Shown here: positions 16,877 to 24,702 of the stretch, piece after piece
Layout: the number at the start of each line of letters is the position of its first letter
Position numbering within the stretch: the first letter of the stretch is position 1
Assembly: GCA_005880605.1 (NCBI GenBank)
Contig: VBIS01000165.1
Span: forward strand, 1-30,214
DNA length: 30,214 bases
DNA from: Chloroflexota bacterium
GTDB taxonomy: Bacteria; Chloroflexota; Dormibacteria; CF-121
Direction of reading: 5' to 3'
Program-made: the position numbers and the translations under genes
Notes under the pieces: model-generated
Database searches by the model: none
Told to the model about the DNA's origin: nothing
What the model saw: the letters and a program-made list of their open reading frames with translations, nothing else

Positions 16877-17647
16877 TTGGCGACTGAGGTAAAGCCGAAG
16901 AGCAACCGCATCCTCTTGATCTTCGGTGTTTTCCTCGCCATCGTGGCGTTCGGAGGGGCCTTGCTCGTTGGGCGTACAGGAGGTGGCACAACCTCGCTCG
17001 GGAATGGCTCGAAGAATGTGCCGGCCGTGGTGGCCACCAAGGACATCCCGGCGTCGACCCAGATCACGGCGGATATGGTGACGGTTCAGCAGTTCTCGCA
17101 GGACCAGGCGCCGCCCTACGCGTTCCGGGGCAAAGACCTGGTCGTTGGGAAGTACGCAGCGATCCCGATCCACCTCGGCCAGGCGATCATCGACTACGAC
17201 ATCGTGGCCGACCAGGGTAGCGTCCAGGCCGCCAAGCAGGCCTTCCTGCCCATCCCGGCAGGCATGGTCGCCATGCAGATCCCGACCGGCGAGCTCGTGG
17301 GCGCCGGCGGCTACATCCAGCCGGACGACCGGATCGACATCATCATTACGGCGTCGATCTATCCGGCCAACACTAGCCCGGCCAACGCCAAGCCGTATAC
17401 CAAGACGACCTTCACCAACCTGCACGTCATCCGGGTTGGCCCGGCGGGCGCGGCCAACACCCGTGGGATTTCGTCGAGCCTGACCGTCATCGTGACCTTG
17501 AAGCAGGCGGAGGACCTCAAGTTCTTGCTCGACAATACCAACTACAAGTTCGTCCTTAAGTCGGTCAAGGACTACGATGTGCCAGACGCCAACACCGTGC
17601 CGACCACCGACCAGAGCTTCATCCAGACCTACCACCTGACGCACTAG
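16877..17647 (+). CDS. cpaB: Flp pilus assembly protein CpaB/RcpC
   Basis: 256 residues from the TTG start. A basic N-terminus is followed by a single membrane anchor at about residues 11-31 and then an extracytoplasmic part. The SAF domain starts with VPAVVATKDIPASTQITADMV and continues through a GKYAAIPIHLGQ stretch to about residue 108. A second domain follows (VAMQIPTGELVGAGGYIQPDD, then RIDIIITASI), as in CpaB/RcpC. In diderm bacteria CpaB works with the outer-membrane secretin CpaC. No secretin gene is seen here, so in this organism it more likely acts at the cell surface or wall. It is flanked by strong hairpins on both sides, so it may be expressed at a level different from its neighbours. 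Confidence 0.9.
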   Translation: MATEVKPKSNRILLIFGVFLAIVAFGGALLVGRTGGGTTSLGNGSKNVPAVVATKDIPASTQITADMVTVQQFSQDQAPPYAFRGKDLVVGKYAAIPIHLGQAIIDYDIVADQGSVQAAKQAFLPIPAGMVAMQIPTGELVGAGGYIQPDDRIDIIITASIYPANTSPANAKPYTKTTFTNLHVIRVGPAGAANTRGISSSLTVIVTLKQAEDLKFLLDNTNYKFVLKSVKDYDVPDANTVPTTDQSFIQTYHLTH

Positions 17648-17675
17648 ACCGGATAGCTGGAAAAAAACGTTGACA

Positions 17676-17718
17676 GGTACCCCGCGAAATCGGAAGATTT
17701 CGCGGGGTGCCTTCTTTA
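17676..17718 (+). terminator. Strong hairpin between cpaB and cpaE, probable terminator or attenuator
   Basis: The arms 17676-17691 and 17696-17711 pair over 16 bases with one wobble around a GGAA loop, followed by a modest T-rich tail (TTCTTTA). An A-run (17661-17667) lies upstream, so it may also act on the minus strand. It splits the Tad locus after cpaB. Confidence 0.8.
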
Positions 17719-17731
17719 GCGAGATGACCGC

Positions 17732-18994
17732 ATGAGCGAGCAAATCAAAGTCCTGATCGTGGACGACATCACGAGCACCCTGGATAACCTCCAGAAGCTG
17801 CTCTCCTTCGAGCCCGACATCCAGGTGGTGGGTACCGCTGCCAACGGGAAGGAAGGGGTCGAGCAAGCCAAGAAGCTGGTCCCGGACATCGTCCTGATGG
17901 ACGTCAACATGCCGATCATGGACGGGATCCAGGCGACGGAGACCCTCGCCCAGGAGGTCTCCGGCTCCCCCGTCATCATCATGTCCGTCCAGGGTGAGCG
18001 CGACTACCTGCGCCGGGCGATGCAATCGGGAGCCCGAGAGTTCCTGATCAAGCCCTTCAGCGGCGACGAGCTGATCGCCAGCATCCGGCGCGTCTACCAA
18101 CTGGAGCAAAAAAAAGAATCGTTCCTGGCGAAGACCACCACCGGGGCCGAAAAGGCGCCCGCCGCGCCGCCCGATGGCGAGGCTAAGCAACGGGGGGAAC
18201 GTGGGCAGGTCATCTTCTTCTACTCGGGAAAAGGCGGCGTCGGGAAGTCGCTGATCGCCGCCAACCTGGCGGTCTCCATGGCCAACGAGACCAAGGGGAA
18301 GGTGGCGCTGGTCGACCTCGACCTGCAGTTCGGCGACATCGGCGTGCTCCTCAACCTCGACCACTCGCAAGGGATCACCGACCTGATCGAGAACATCGAC
18401 CACATGGACCAGGAGTTCATCCGGGAAATCATGGTGGATGGCCCCTTCGGCATCAAGGTCTTGCTCGCGCCCATCAGCCCCGAGCTGGCCGACCTGGTTA
18501 CCGTCGACCACGTCCGGCGGATCTTCGGCGAGCTGCGCAAGATGTTCGACTACATCATCGTCGACAGCAGCGCCCACCTGGGGGAGATCAACCTCGAGGT
18601 GCTCGATCACGCCGACCGCGTGGTGGTCGTCACCTCATTGAGCATCCCGGCGATCAAGAACACCAAGCTCGCGCTCAAGATCTTCGACTCGCTGTCGATC
18701 TCCCCGGACCGCGTGGTGTTGCTGCTCAACAAGTCGGACGCACACTCCGAATTCAACAAGGAGAGCGTGGAGGCGAACCTCCGCTTCCCGATCGCCGGGC
18801 AGATCCCCAACGATCCCAAGCTGGTCATCAACTCGATCAACCGGGGGAATCCGTTTGTGACCACCCACCCCGAGTCCGAGATCAGCCAGCGGATCCGGGA
18901 ACTGGTCGCCAAGCTCCTCCCGACGGCGGCGCCGGCGCCCGAGCCGGAGGCTGCCGAGAAGAAACCCCGCAAGGGTCTGTTCGCCCGCCGTTAG
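17732..18994 (+). CDS. cpaE: CpaE/TadZ: receiver domain fused to MinD/ParA-like ATPase
   Basis: This is a 420-residue protein. Residues 5-122 are a response-regulator receiver with every key residue kept: Asp11/Asp12, phospho-acceptor Asp57 in VLMDVNMP, Ser85, and Lys107 in LIKPF. The segment EPDIQVVGTAANGKEGVEQA reads like a NarL-family receiver. A linker (about 125-157) is followed by a MinD-like ATPase with the deviant Walker A KGGVGKS (167-173), VALVDLDLQFGDIG, and DYIIVDSSAHL. TadZ/CpaE proteins place the pilus machinery in the cell; many have a degenerate receiver, so the intact one is notable. The C-terminal tail is acidic and Ala-rich, then KKPRKGLFARR. It lies 20 bases after the hairpin that follows cpaB. 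Confidence 0.92.
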   Translation: MSEQIKVLIVDDITSTLDNLQKLLSFEPDIQVVGTAANGKEGVEQAKKLVPDIVLMDVNMPIMDGIQATETLAQEVSGSPVIIMSVQGERDYLRRAMQSGAREFLIKPFSGDELIASIRRVYQLEQKKESFLAKTTTGAEKAPAAPPDGEAKQRGERGQVIFFYSGKGGVGKSLIAANLAVSMANETKGKVALVDLDLQFGDIGVLLNLDHSQGITDLIENIDHMDQEFIREIMVDGPFGIKVLLAPISPELADLVTVDHVRRIFGELRKMFDYIIVDSSAHLGEINLEVLDHADRVVVVTSLSIPAIKNTKLALKIFDSLSISPDRVVLLLNKSDAHSEFNKESVEANLRFPIAGQIPNDPKLVINSINRGNPFVTTHPESEISQRIRELVAKLLPTAAPAPEPEAAEKKPRKGLFARR

Positions 18995-19004
18995 GAAGGG
19001 TGAG

Positions 19005-19091
19005 ATGAATGCTCGGGCTTCCGCTCGCCCTGCCTTGCTACGGTCCGTGACTGGCTTGCGTCCATTTGTGGCTGACGAGCGGGGAGTCTGA
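19005..19091 (+). CDS. Small ORF (28 residues) between cpaE and cpaF, uncertain
   Basis: ATG 19005 follows a good ribosome binding site (AGGAAGG, about 18994-19000) and runs to TGA 19089-19091, five bases before the cpaF start. The peptide is basic and ends in FVADERGV. DERGx is the usual end of the leader in Tad prepilins and pseudopilins, just before the hydrophobic helix, but here the frame stops at that point. It could be a remnant of a TadE/Flp-like gene, a leader peptide coupling cpaF translation, or chance. Confidence 0.3.
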   Translation: MNARASARPALLRSVTGLRPFVADERGV

Positions 19092-19096
19092 GCCGA

Positions 19097-20515
19097 GTGG
19101 GCCTTCTCGACCGCGTCCAGAAACAGCAGGGTCCGGACCCGAACGCGGCCCCGGAGGGAGCCTTCGTCCCGCAGGCAGGCGCCGGCCCGGCCCGTCAGGC
19201 CGTCGCCGCAGCTCGCGCCCGAACGCCCTTCGAGCAGCAGGCGGAGCGCATCAAGAACCGGCTGCAAGCCCGGCTGATCGAGACCATCGACGAGGGAGAG
19301 GACGAGGACCGCGCACAGCGGGCCGAACGCATCACCGAAGCCTTGAACGCCGTGGTGGCCGAGATGGGCCTGTCGCTAACCAAGCCGGAGAAGCAGCGCC
19401 TGCTCGACTCGGTGCTGAACGACTTCCTCGGGCTCGGTCCGATCGAGGCGTTGATCAGCGACCCAACGATCACCGAGATCATGGTCAACGGACCCGACCA
19501 GATTTTCGTCGAGCACAAGGGTAAGCTGACGCTCTCCACCGTCCAGTTCGAAAGCGAGGATCAGCTGCGGCGGGTCATCGACCGCATCGTCTCGACCATC
19601 GGGCGGCGCATCGACGAGGGGTCGCCGATGGTCGATGCCCGGCTCAAGGACGGGTCCCGCGTCAACGTCATCATCCCGCCGCTCTCGCTCAACGGCCCGA
19701 TCCTGACCATCCGAAAGTTCTCGAAGACCCCGTACAAAGTCAGCGACCTGGTCAAGTTCGGCACCTTCACCGACCCGATGGCCAACTTCGTCAAGGCCTG
19801 CGTGCGGTCGCGTCTCAACATGCTGGTGTCCGGCGGCACCGGCTCCGGCAAGACGACCACGCTCAACGTGCTCTCCAGCTTCATCCCGGAGGAGGAGCGG
19901 GTGGTGACGGTCGAGGACGCCGCCGAGCTGCAGCTCAACCAGGAGCACGTTGTAACACTTGAGTCACGGCCGGCGACCGTCGAAGGCCGTGGCCGGATCG
20001 CCATCCGCGACCTGGTCGTCAACGCCCTGCGGATGCGCCCAGATCGGATCGTGGTGGGCGAGTGCCGTGGCGGCGAGGCGCTCGACATGCTCCAGGCAAT
20101 GAATACGGGCCATGACGGATCGTTGACGACTATCCACGCGAACTCGCCACGCGACAGTTTGAACCGTCTGGAGACGTTGGTGTTGATGGCGGGCGCAGAA
20201 TTGCCGTCCCGGGCGATCCGGGAGCAGATCTCATCCGCAATAAACGTTGTCGTGCAGCAGAGCCGTTTGCGGGATGGATCGCGAAAGATCATCGCCATCA
20301 GCGAAGTGCTCGGACTGCACGGCGACCAGATAAAGGTGCAGGACATTTTCGTGTTCAAGCAGACAGGCGTCAGCGAAGACGGCAAGGTGCAGGGCTACTT
20401 CACGGCCACCGGCATCATTCCGAAGTATTTCGACCATTTGCAGTCGTCGGGCGAAGGCGTGTCAAAGGATCTGTTCACGCCGGTGCCGGATCCTGCCGGA
20501 AAAGGAGGCAAGTAA
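19097..20515 (+). CDS. cpaF: CpaF/TadA secretion ATPase (first copy)
   Basis: This is a 472-residue protein from GTG 19097. An N-terminal extension of about 100 residues is rich in Ala, Gln and charged residues, then comes the CpaF core beginning LGLGPIEALISDPTITEIMVNG. Walker A is GGTGSGKT with Lys252, the Walker B region is RPDRIVVGECRGGEAL, and a His-box follows at HDGSLTTIHANS. This hexameric ATPase powers assembly of the Flp pilus through the inner-membrane proteins TadB and TadC, whose genes follow at once. The tadB start codon directly adjoins its stop. The ribosome binding site is weak. Compared with the second copy at 23483, it has the long N-terminal extension found in classical CpaF. 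Confidence 0.94.
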   Translation: MGLLDRVQKQQGPDPNAAPEGAFVPQAGAGPARQAVAAARARTPFEQQAERIKNRLQARLIETIDEGEDEDRAQRAERITEALNAVVAEMGLSLTKPEKQRLLDSVLNDFLGLGPIEALISDPTITEIMVNGPDQIFVEHKGKLTLSTVQFESEDQLRRVIDRIVSTIGRRIDEGSPMVDARLKDGSRVNVIIPPLSLNGPILTIRKFSKTPYKVSDLVKFGTFTDPMANFVKACVRSRLNMLVSGGTGSGKTTTLNVLSSFIPEEERVVTVEDAAELQLNQEHVVTLESRPATVEGRGRIAIRDLVVNALRMRPDRIVVGECRGGEALDMLQAMNTGHDGSLTTIHANSPRDSLNRLETLVLMAGAELPSRAIREQISSAINVVVQQSRLRDGSRKIIAISEVLGLHGDQIKVQDIFVFKQTGVSEDGKVQGYFTATGIIPKYFDHLQSSGEGVSKDLFTPVPDPAGKGGK

Positions 20516-21466
20516 GTGTCGATCCAACTGGTCTTCGCGGCCATGGCAGCGATCGGCGCCCTGATCGTGGTGATGGCCCTGGTGTCGAACCGGCAGGCGT
20601 CGAGCGAAACCGACCTGCACATGGACTCGTACAACCCCGAGGCCGGCCCCAAGAAAAAGGGTGGCTTCTTCGAGAACTTCACCGAAGGTCTCAACAAGAG
20701 CATGACCCGAAACAAGGGCGGGCGCTCGTCGCGCCTGACCGAGGAACTCGCCAAGGCCGATCTCAAGCTGCGCGTGTCGGAGTACGTCATGCTGATCATC
20801 GGCCTGATCGTCCTGCTCTGCGCCGTGCTCTTCGTGCGCTTCCACAACCCGATCCTGGCGCTGGTCGGGATCCCCGCCGGGTACTTCCTGCCCGGGTTCT
20901 TCCTCAAGTTCCGCCAGCGTCGCCGGCTCAAAGCCTTCAACAACCAGCTGGGCGACACCATCGTCCTGTTGTCGAACGCCCTGAAGGCCGGCTACTCCTT
21001 CGCCCAGGCGATGGCAACCATCGCCAAGAGCTCGTCGCCGCCGATGGCCGATGAGTTCAGCCGGGCCGTCCGCGAAATGAACCTGGGTGTCTCGGTCGAC
21101 GACGCCCTGCAGCACATGGTCAAACGGATCGAATCCGAAGACTTCGACTTGATGGTCACCGCCGTTCAGATCCACCGCGTGGTCGGTGGTAACCTCGCCG
21201 AGATCCTGGACACCATCGCCTTCACCATCCGGGAGCGCATCCGGATCCAGGGCGAGATTCGCACCCTGACCGCGCAAGCGCGCGCCTCGGGCTACATCAT
21301 CACCGGCCTGCCCTTCGCGCTGGCCCTGATCCTGACCTTTATCTCTCCCAGCTATATCACGCCCCTCTTCCATGAATGGCTTGGCTACGTCCTGATCGGG
21401 ATGGGCCTGGTCTCGATCGCGATCGGCTACGGCATCATCTCGAAAATCACGAACATCCAGGTGTAG
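20516..21466 (+). CDS. tadB: TadB, inner-membrane platform protein of the Flp pilus
   Basis: This is a 316-residue protein from GTG 20516, next to the cpaF stop and 7 bases after AAAGGAGG. It has a helix at about 4-24, a charged linker, two helices at about 90-135, a cytoplasmic type II secretion F-like domain (about 145-250) with LGDTIVLLSNALKAGYSFAQA and GGNLAEILDTIAFTIRERI, and C-terminal helices. It works with TadC as the membrane platform driven by CpaF. It is followed by tadC after 3 bases. Confidence 0.93.
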   Translation: MSIQLVFAAMAAIGALIVVMALVSNRQASSETDLHMDSYNPEAGPKKKGGFFENFTEGLNKSMTRNKGGRSSRLTEELAKADLKLRVSEYVMLIIGLIVLLCAVLFVRFHNPILALVGIPAGYFLPGFFLKFRQRRRLKAFNNQLGDTIVLLSNALKAGYSFAQAMATIAKSSSPPMADEFSRAVREMNLGVSVDDALQHMVKRIESEDFDLMVTAVQIHRVVGGNLAEILDTIAFTIRERIRIQGEIRTLTAQARASGYIITGLPFALALILTFISPSYITPLFHEWLGYVLIGMGLVSIAIGYGIISKITNIQV

Positions 21467-21469
21467 CGA

Positions 21470-22396
21470 ATGAGCATATTTACTATCGTCTTCGCCTTCC
21501 TGGCCTTCAGCGGCATCATCATCGCCATGCAGGCCGTTACCGCCAAGCCTCGACAGGACCTGATCGCGGAACGGCTCTCGCAGTATCGCGACCATAACCT
21601 GACGCTCGACGAAATCGAGCTCTCGCTGCCGTTCAGCGAGCGCTTCATCAAGCCGGCGCTGGAGCGGCTGGGCAGCTTCCTCACCGCCCGCATGGGGAAG
21701 AACCAGCAGATCGTCGTCCAGAACAAGATCAACCTGGCCGGCCGGCCCTACGGGCTGAGCGTCAACGGCTTCGAGGTCGTCAAGGTGATCTTCGGCATCA
21801 TCGTCGCCCTCGTGGTCTTCGCCCTGGTGGGCGTGCTGGGTGTCACCGCCCTGCCGCTCAAGATCGCCGGCCTGGGCGTCGGCTTCCTGCTCGGGCGCTT
21901 CCTGCCCGACGTCTGGCTCAACAACAAGATCAAGGGGCGCCAGAAAGAGCTGCGCCTCGCGCTCCCCAACGCCCTCGACCTGCTGACCATCTCGGTCGAA
22001 GCCGGCCTCGGTTTCGATGCCGCCATCGGCCGCCTGACGGAGAAGTTCAAGAACGCCCTCTCCGACGAATTCGCCCAGGTGCTCAACGAGATCCGGCTCG
22101 GCCGGCCGCGCCTGGAAGCGCTCGACGAAATGGGCCGCCGCTCCGGCGTCGAGGAACTGCATACGTTCATCCAGGCGCTGATCCAGTCGGAGCAGCTCGG
22201 TGTTGGTATCGCGAAAGTACTCCGCATTCAGTCGGAAGAAATGCGGCGCCGCCGCCGTCAGCGGGCCGAGGAGCAAGCCGCGCAGGCGCCGCTAAAAATG
22301 CTCTTCCCCATGATCGGCTGCATCTTCCCGACCTTGTTCATCGTCTTGATGGGGCCGGCCGTCATCATCATCATCCACACGTTCCAGCACCACTAA
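21470..22396 (+). CDS. tadC: TadC, second inner-membrane platform protein of the Flp pilus
   Basis: This is a 308-residue protein starting 3 bases after tadB. It has a helix at about 3-22, a cytoplasmic stretch, helices at about 100-145, and an F-like domain with LPNALDLLTISVEAGLGFDAAI and QSEQLGVGIAKVLRIQSEEMRRRRRQRAEEQA. It ends with a C-terminal helix (MIGCIFPTLFIVLMGPAVII) and HTFQHH. The F-domain signature and the order after tadB fit TadC. A GC-rich hairpin follows the stop. Confidence 0.93.
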   Translation: MSIFTIVFAFLAFSGIIIAMQAVTAKPRQDLIAERLSQYRDHNLTLDEIELSLPFSERFIKPALERLGSFLTARMGKNQQIVVQNKINLAGRPYGLSVNGFEVVKVIFGIIVALVVFALVGVLGVTALPLKIAGLGVGFLLGRFLPDVWLNNKIKGRQKELRLALPNALDLLTISVEAGLGFDAAIGRLTEKFKNALSDEFAQVLNEIRLGRPRLEALDEMGRRSGVEELHTFIQALIQSEQLGVGIAKVLRIQSEEMRRRRRQRAEEQAAQAPLKMLFPMIGCIFPTLFIVLMGPAVIIIIHTFQHH

Positions 22397-22404
22397 ATCG
22401 CGCG

Positions 22405-22433
22405 GAGGCGCCGGCCAGCGCTGGCGGCGCCTC
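22405..22433 (+). terminator. GC-rich hairpin after tadC
   Basis: GAGGCGCC (22405-22412) pairs with GGCGCCTC (22426-22433), and the inner GCCAGC/GCTGGC extends the stem past one unpaired G. There is no T-run, so it may be a processing or pausing element rather than a clean intrinsic terminator. Confidence 0.5.
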
Positions 22434-22437
22434 GCGT

Positions 22438-22443
22438 TATAAT
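22438..22443 (+). promoter_or_regulatory. Consensus -10 (TATAAT) upstream of the DUF192 gene
   Basis: A perfect TATAAT sits 14 bases before the TTG start, directly after the hairpin. No -35 is seen 16-18 bases upstream, where the hairpin lies. If used, the transcript would start almost at the ribosome binding site, so it may be chance. Confidence 0.3.
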
Positions 22444-22457
22444 ACGGAGTAAGAGTT

Positions 22458-22799
22458 TTGCGACTGACAAAAGAAGACGGGACGATTGTCGCTCAGCCGC
22501 TCGAGATCGCGAGCAATTTCATCTCGCGCGGCGTCGGATTGATGGGCCGGTCACGACTGCCGGAGAACGGTGGCCTACTGATTCACGGCTGCAATGGGAT
22601 TCACATGATGTTCATGCGCTTCCCTATCGACGCGGTCTTTGTCGACCGGAAGGGCGTCGTGCTGAAGACCTACGAGCGACTCCTGCCGTGGATTGGCCTC
22701 GTGCCCCTCGTCTGGGGTGCGGACAAGGTCGCCGAGCTGCCGGTCGGCACCATCCGGCGCCACGCCATCAAGGCCGGCGACCAGCTGCTCGCCGCCTGA
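22458..22799 (+). CDS. DUF192 family protein
   Basis: 113 residues from TTG 22458, with GGAG about 8 bases upstream. The DUF192 core is seen in GVGLMGRSRLPENGGLLI, GIHMMFMRFPIDAVFVD and VVLKTYERLLPW, closing with HAIKAGDQLLAA. The family forms a small beta-rich domain of unknown function. No signal peptide is visible here, although many members have one. It lies between tadC and comF and the comF ATG follows the stop by one base, so the two genes are probably co-transcribed. A role linked to the Tad pilus is possible from position only. Confidence 0.85.
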   Translation: MRLTKEDGTIVAQPLEIASNFISRGVGLMGRSRLPENGGLLIHGCNGIHMMFMRFPIDAVFVDRKGVVLKTYERLLPWIGLVPLVWGADKVAELPVGTIRRHAIKAGDQLLAA

Positions 22800-22800
22800 C

Positions 22801-23430
22801 ATGGGCTTGCTCGATCTGATCTTTCCGCCGCGCTGTGGCGGCTGTGGTCGTCTGGGCCAGGACTTTTGTGAACTGTGCGCCACCAGCCTCGAGCCCGTCG
22901 CCGTCACCAGCCTGCACGGGATCCTGCTGGTTGCCGCCGGGCGCCTCAGCGGCCCGCTGCAGCGAGCCATCCATACCTATAAATACCGTCCACGGCCGCA
23001 GCTGGCCGGTCGGCTGGCGGACCCCCTCAGCCGGGCCGCCCTCGCGGCCGGCCTCACCCTGCCGGCGCTGAGCTTCGTGCCGCTCCACCCGCATCGCCAG
23101 CGCGAGCGCGGCTTCAACCAGGCGGAACGGCTGGCCCGCCGGGTGGGCGCCAGCCTGCGCGTGCCGGTGGTCGGGGGACTCACCCGCCTCCGCCCGACGC
23201 CCGCCCAGGTTGGCCTGGGCCAGGCGGAGCGCCAGGTCAATGTGGCGGGCGCCTTTCGCTGGACAGCCCCAGAGCCGCCCCCACACGGCCTGGGCCTGGT
23301 GGACGACGTCTGCACCACGGGGGCTACGCTGGACGCCGTAGCCCGGGTGGTGGCCGAAGCAGGCGGCTCGATCGGCGCTTTCCTGGTGCTGGCGGTCGCG
23401 CAAACTTTGCCGGCGGTCGCCGTTACATAG
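22801..23430 (+). CDS. comF: ComF family protein (phosphoribosyltransferase fold with zinc-finger)
   Basis: The ATG at 22801 gives 209 residues and lies one base after the DUF192 stop; the frame is open upstream but only antisense to that gene's codons. A zinc-binding N-terminus has CGGC (Cys12, Cys15) and CELC (Cys23, Cys26). The fold continues with HRQRERGFNQAERLARR, typical of ComF, and the PRPP-binding loop LVDDVCTTGATLDAV near residues 164-178. ComF proteins are needed for DNA uptake in transformable bacteria; the biochemical role is not settled. Its place between pilus genes fits a DNA-uptake or surface-appendage link. Confidence 0.92.
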   Translation: MGLLDLIFPPRCGGCGRLGQDFCELCATSLEPVAVTSLHGILLVAAGRLSGPLQRAIHTYKYRPRPQLAGRLADPLSRAALAAGLTLPALSFVPLHPHRQRERGFNQAERLARRVGASLRVPVVGGLTRLRPTPAQVGLGQAERQVNVAGAFRWTAPEPPPHGLGLVDDVCTTGATLDAVARVVAEAGGSIGAFLVLAVAQTLPAVAVT

Positions 23431-23482
23431 CCCGAGACAGTCTGCCTGTCCTCGAATTCTCTGTTTGGGGGATTGTGACTAG

Positions 23483-24622
23483 ATGGTCAATGCGTCCGAG
23501 GTTTCGCAGGACGAGCTTGGTCGGTATTACGAGGCCTTAGGGCCGATTCGCGACCTGGTGCTCGATGACAGCTTGACCGAAGTCATGGTCAACGGCCATG
23601 AAAACATCTACGTCGAACGCAACGGGAAGATTCTCCTCACCGATCGCAAATTCGACGATGAGAACCACCTGCTGCGTGTCATCGACTTTATCGTCTCCGC
23701 GGTTGGTCGGCGGATCGACTTCCGCACCCCGATGGTCGACGCCCGGCTGCTCGATGGCTCCCGCGTGAATGCCGTGATCTCGCCGATCGCGCTGGACGGG
23801 CCGATGCTGACCATCCGGAAGTTCTCCCGCGATCCCTACCAGGCGGAAGACCTCGTCAACTTCGGCACCATCACTGCGGAGGCCGTCGGCTTCCTCAAGG
23901 CCTGCGTCATGGCCCGCGCCAACCTCATCATCTCGGGTGGGACCGGTACCGGCAAGACAACGCTCCTCAACGTGGCCTCCTCGTTCATCCCGCCCACGGA
24001 GCGCATCGTCACCATCGAAGACGCGGCCGAGCTCCAGCTCCACCAGGAGCATGTCTGCCGCATGGAGGCACGGCCGCCCGACTTGAACGGCGAGAATCGG
24101 GTCGCGATCCACGACCTGGTCATCAACGCCCTTCGGATGCGCCCGGACCGGATCGTCGTCGGCGAGTGCCGTGCCGGAGAAGCGCTCGACATGTTGCAGG
24201 CGATGAACACCGGCCACGACGGGTCGCTGACCACGCTCCACGCCAACACCACCCGCGACGCGCTGTCCCGGCTGGAGACGATGGTGCTGATGGCGGGCAT
24301 CGACCTGCCCATGCGGGCCATTCGCCAGCAGGTGGCGTCGGCCATCGACCTGGTCGTGCAGCTCTCCCGGATGCGCGACGGTCAGCGCAAGGTGACCAGC
24401 ATCACGGAGATCACCGGCATGGAAGGCGACACCATCACCATGCAGGAAATCTTCCTCTACGAGTCGCACGGCGCCGACAAGGAAGGCACCATGACCGGCG
24501 TCTTCCGTCCGACCGGCATCCGCCCCCACATCATGGACCGGTTGTTCGCGGCCGGGGTGCCGATCCCGCCGGAACTGTCGCGCGTCTTCCCCGATCGCCG
24601 GGCCAACGAACGCGGTCACTAG
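23483..24622 (+). CDS. Second CpaF/TadA-type secretion ATPase
   Basis: This is a 379-residue protein from ATG 23483, lacking the long N-terminal extension of the first copy and starting almost directly with the core (LGPIRDLVLDDSLTEVMVNG). Walker A GGTGTGKT has Lys158; the Walker B region RPDRIVVGECRAGEAL and HDGSLTTLHANT are intact, so it should be active. The C-terminal tail (PPELSRVFPDRRANERGH) differs from the first copy. No second TadB/C pair lies beside it. It may swap with the first ATPase, for example for pilus retraction, or serve another system. It ends 80 bases before hpf. Confidence 0.9.
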   Translation: MVNASEVSQDELGRYYEALGPIRDLVLDDSLTEVMVNGHENIYVERNGKILLTDRKFDDENHLLRVIDFIVSAVGRRIDFRTPMVDARLLDGSRVNAVISPIALDGPMLTIRKFSRDPYQAEDLVNFGTITAEAVGFLKACVMARANLIISGGTGTGKTTLLNVASSFIPPTERIVTIEDAAELQLHQEHVCRMEARPPDLNGENRVAIHDLVINALRMRPDRIVVGECRAGEALDMLQAMNTGHDGSLTTLHANTTRDALSRLETMVLMAGIDLPMRAIRQQVASAIDLVVQLSRMRDGQRKVTSITEITGMEGDTITMQEIFLYESHGADKEGTMTGVFRPTGIRPHIMDRLFAAGVPIPPELSRVFPDRRANERGH

Positions 24623-24640
24623 AAATCTAAATGCGCCATG

Positions 24641-24656
24641 GCGGCCTGTAGGCCGC
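24641..24656 (+). terminator. Short perfect hairpin between the second cpaF and hpf
   Basis: GCGGCC pairs with GGCCGC around a TGTA loop. There is no T-run directly after it, so it is a weak terminator candidate. Confidence 0.35.
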
Positions 24657-24663
24657 TACTCGC

Positions 24664-24669
24664 TATACT
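24664..24669 (+). promoter_or_regulatory. Possible -10 element of hpf
   Basis: TATACT lies 34 bases before the hpf ATG, just after the hairpin. No -35 is evident, because the hairpin covers that place. The spacing to the start suits a short leader with the AGGAGG site. Confidence 0.35.
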
Positions 24670-24702
24670 TTTGTCCTCTCGAGATCTCGGCAGGAGGCCA
24701 CG

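Noticed and set aside
17670..17698. TTGACA as the -35 of a cpaE promoter
   Set aside because: The place for the -10 (GAAGAT) lies inside the strong hairpin and is not a good match; probably chance.
16832..18610. 592-residue minus-strand frame opposite cpaB/cpaE
   Set aside because: It is a shadow of two well-supported genes; its composition is not protein-like.
20462..22276. 604-residue minus-strand frame opposite tadB/tadC
   Set aside because: It is antisense to clear Tad genes, is rich in Asp, Gly, Gln and Arg, and has no family motif.
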